Origin: DATGEP01 sp035310125
GTDB lineage: Bacteria > Chloroflexota > Ktedonobacteria > Ktedonobacterales > JADMIN01
Assembly (NCBI GenBank): GCA_035310125.1
Contig: DATGEP010000168.1
Coordinates: forward strand, 1 to 62,728
Direction: 5' to 3'
DNA: 62,728 bases
The notes beneath the pieces are model-generated. The model was given only the letters and a program-made list of their open reading frames with translations, ran no database searches and had not been told where the DNA came from. A program made the position numbers and the translations under genes. Shown piece after piece: positions 60,940 to 62,728 of this stretch (the stretch's first letter is position 1; every line of letters starts with the position of its first letter).

Positions 60940-61518
60940 ATGCGCGAGATGATTGCCCCAAGAACGCTTTCGCCGGACGCCTTTACGGAGATTCTGGAGC
61001 GCTATCGCTGGCCGCTCTACATCTTTTTGCGTAACCTCGTAGCCGAAGACGAAAACGCCCGCGACCTCGTGCAAGATGTCTTTTGCGACGCCTGGCGCGC
61101 GGCGCTGAAGGCGCGACCTCCGTTTCTGCGTGATGGCGCTGATGACGAAGTCCGGCGCTGGCTGTTTCACACCGCGTATTGTCGCGCGGCCTCGATGTTG
61201 CGCAGACGGCGGCTCGTTCGCTGGGAATCGCTCGACGCCGACTCCTTCAACTCGACATGGCCCGCGGTGGCCGTCACTTCTATCGAAGATCAGGTCATCG
61301 AGGCCGAGGTCGTGCGTGTCGCCCTCAACACCCTCACCCCCGACGATGCCGCATGTCTCCTGCTCAGTATCGTGCATGCCTTCACCGTTGCCGAGATTGC
61401 CCAGGTGATCGGGATCAGCTTTGAGGCCGCCAAGAAGCGGCTCACACGCGCGAAACAGCGTCTCCGCGCCGCCTACTTTGCGCAGAACCCATCAGTACAG
61501 GAGCGCACGGGCAGATGA
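60940..61518 (+). CDS. ECF-type RNA polymerase sigma factor
   Basis: About 192 residues from the ATG at 60940; GTG 60913 is an alternative start. Region 2: AFTEILERYRWPLYIFLRNL, DENARDLVQDVFCDAWRAAL, EVRRWLFHTAYCRAASMLRR. Region 4: LTPDDAACLLLSIVHAFTVA and the helix-turn-helix EIAQVIGISFEAAKKRLTRA. The stop overlaps the next start (ATGA), so sigma and anti-sigma are coupled. Two tandem palindromic repeats lie upstream and may control it. Confidence 0.92.
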   Translation: MREMIAPRTLSPDAFTEILERYRWPLYIFLRNLVAEDENARDLVQDVFCDAWRAALKARPPFLRDGADDEVRRWLFHTAYCRAASMLRRRRLVRWESLDADSFNSTWPAVAVTSIEDQVIEAEVVRVALNTLTPDDAACLLLSIVHAFTVAEIAQVIGISFEAAKKRLTRAKQRLRAAYFAQNPSVQERTGR

Positions 61519-62728
61519 ATACAAACGAGCTCACCCGAACACCACAGTGCGCGGCCATCGAGCCACTGCTGCCGCTGCTCGACACCGGCGGCCTCACCAC
61601 ACACGAAGAAGACACCGCACGCCTGCACCTGACCGGCTGCGCCCACTGTCGCGCGCGGGTGGCAGCGGACGACATCGTCGCGCACGCCCTCCGCCGCCAC
61701 GCTGGACTCGATGCCGCGCCCGCTCCCAACCCACTCGTCACCTTCGACGACGTGCGGAACATCGTCACCCAGGAAGATGCACCCGTACCTGTCCCCCCCA
61801 CTCGTCAACAGGATTCGCGCGGCTCCCGCCGCGCGCTCTCCGGTGTAGCGGCCCTTGCCGCCGTGCTGCTGATCGCTGTGCTCGCGCAGGCACTCTTCTC
61901 TTCACGCCCTCGCCCCGGCTCCGGTGGCCATCCTACCACGCCCTTCAACGGCGCGGCGCTGGCCCACGCGCTTGTCTATGTCGGCACCAGTGATGGCATC
62001 TACGCCGTCCATGCCGCCACGGGAACGCTCGCCTGGCGCTACCCCGCCGTTGCGTCTCCGGGAGCTTCGTCCCCGGCGACCATTGGATGCCTCGTTCTCT
62101 CGTCCGGTGTGCTCTACGCCTGCTCGGCCGGCACTATCATCGCCGTGCGCGCCAGTGATGGGAAGCTCCTCTGGCGTCGGCTTATTCAAGTCATAGGGTC
62201 CGCCCCAGCTGGACTGAGCATCGTGGCAGCGGACAGTACCGTGTATGTCGCCACGACAGTGAGCGTGCCTACGTACGAGGTTGATCCTTCGGCAAACTAC
62301 GTCCTCGCGCTGAACGCCGCGACGGGTGCCGTCGTATGGAGTCATCCCTCCGATGAGGCGATCACTTCCGCACCGGCCGCCGTGAATGGGGCCGTCTACA
62401 TAGCCACTAGCGCCCATCTGGACGCGTTCCGCGCGCGCGATGGCACACTGCTCTGGCGCTCGCCGTTGGGTGGTGGTGCGGCGCCTCAGGGTGTCACACC
62501 CACCGGCCCCGTCGCGTCGGTCATCACTGCGACGACAGGCGCCATCTACGTCTCCGCCCTGGAGAACGTCACCACGCGACCGGCAAGCTCCCAGGGCAGC
62601 GCGAGCATTATCGCGACACCGTCCATCTATCAGATTGCGCCGCGCGATGGCAGCCACCTGTGGAAATCTTCCTATCCGAGTTGCGCGTGCGTGTCGCCAT
62701 ATGCTGTCAGTATCTCGACCGGTAGCGC
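61515..62728 (+). CDS. Zinc-finger anti-sigma factor fused to a PQQ-type beta-propeller (3' end cut off)
   Basis: Open from the ATG at 61515 to the right edge, so at least 404 residues. The cytoplasmic part (about 1-105) has His38-x3-Cys42-x2-Cys45 (HLTGCAHC), the zinc anti-sigma (ZAS) motif that binds ECF sigma factors. One membrane helix follows at about 107-128 (SGVAALAAVLLIAVLAQALF). The outside part has at least five PQQ-like blades, each with the AxxGxxxW pattern: YAVHAATGTLAWRYP, IAVRASDGKLLWRR, LALNAATGAVVWSHP, DAFRARDGTLLWRSP and IYQIAPRDGSHLWKSS. The propeller is a plausible sensor that releases the coupled sigma factor. Confidence 0.88.
   Translation, partial: MNTNELTRTPQCAAIEPLLPLLDTGGLTTHEEDTARLHLTGCAHCRARVAADDIVAHALRRHAGLDAAPAPNPLVTFDDVRNIVTQEDAPVPVPPTRQQDSRGSRRALSGVAALAAVLLIAVLAQALFSSRPRPGSGGHPTTPFNGAALAHALVYVGTSDGIYAVHAATGTLAWRYPAVASPGASSPATIGCLVLSSGVLYACSAGTIIAVRASDGKLLWRRLIQVIGSAPAGLSIVAADSTVYVATTVSVPTYEVDPSANYVLALNAATGAVVWSHPSDEAITSAPAAVNGAVYIATSAHLDAFRARDGTLLWRSPLGGGAAPQGVTPTGPVASVITATTGAIYVSALENVTTRPASSQGSASIIATPSIYQIAPRDGSHLWKSSYPSCACVSPYAVSISTGS

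Overview
This is a GC-rich bacterial chromosome segment of about 62.7 kb with dense genes on both strands. The mix of genes suggests a Gram-positive-like or monoderm, multicellular-type soil bacterium, most plausibly Chloroflexota (Ktedonobacteria-like). It includes several Ser/Thr kinases, PP2C phosphatases, FHA and TIR proteins with beta-propellers, ECF sigma factors paired with sensor-type anti-sigma proteins, Cys-lipoproteins, and a complete atpIBEFHAGDC operon. The taxon is an inference; no rRNA or tRNA gene is visible, and I see no CRISPR array, prophage or insertion sequence.

Layout. 1-10.6 kb: the cut-off end of a Wzz-like membrane protein, then housekeeping and repair genes (rsfS, apparently with a CTG start; a calcineurin-like phosphoesterase; a zinc-ribbon/FHA protein; nadK-recN), a monomeric sarcosine oxidase-type flavoenzyme, a GalT-like transferase and a secreted three-repeat protein. 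10.8-15.6 kb: a YhhQ-type transporter and three genes matching the lower leucine pathway (methylglutaconyl-CoA hydratase, a biotin-dependent carboxylase alpha subunit, HMG-CoA lyase). 15.7-18.6 kb: ECF sigma factor, membrane anti-sigma-like protein and propeller lipoprotein. 19.4-30.9 kb: an accessory stretch with a TIR-transmembrane-propeller protein, an orphan secretion-type ATPase with an altered P-loop, a histidine phosphatase, small membrane proteins, an XRE regulator, a DinB-like protein followed by two tandem double-GNAT proteins, and a molybdopterin oxidoreductase. 31-38.6 kb: the ATP synthase operon on the minus strand, with a recognisable promoter and rho-independent terminator. 38.8-51.4 kb: two MFS exporters, a D,D-carboxypeptidase, SixA, an S-adenosylmethionine-cleaving DUF62 enzyme, a glycosyltransferase-like membrane protein and a membrane Ser/Thr kinase. 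52.1-53.5 kb: rplU-rpmA with clear promoter and terminator.

53.7-60.7 kb holds the most system-like region: PP2C, Ser/Thr kinase with zinc ribbon and TPRs, zinc-ribbon/PP2C, VWA protein and zinc-ribbon/FHA protein, all on one strand behind a good promoter. Together they look like a phosphorylation writer, two erasers, a phosphothreonine reader and a VWA scaffold. It is followed by tandem palindromes and a second ECF sigma factor, translationally coupled to a zinc-finger anti-sigma/PQQ-propeller fusion that runs off the right edge.
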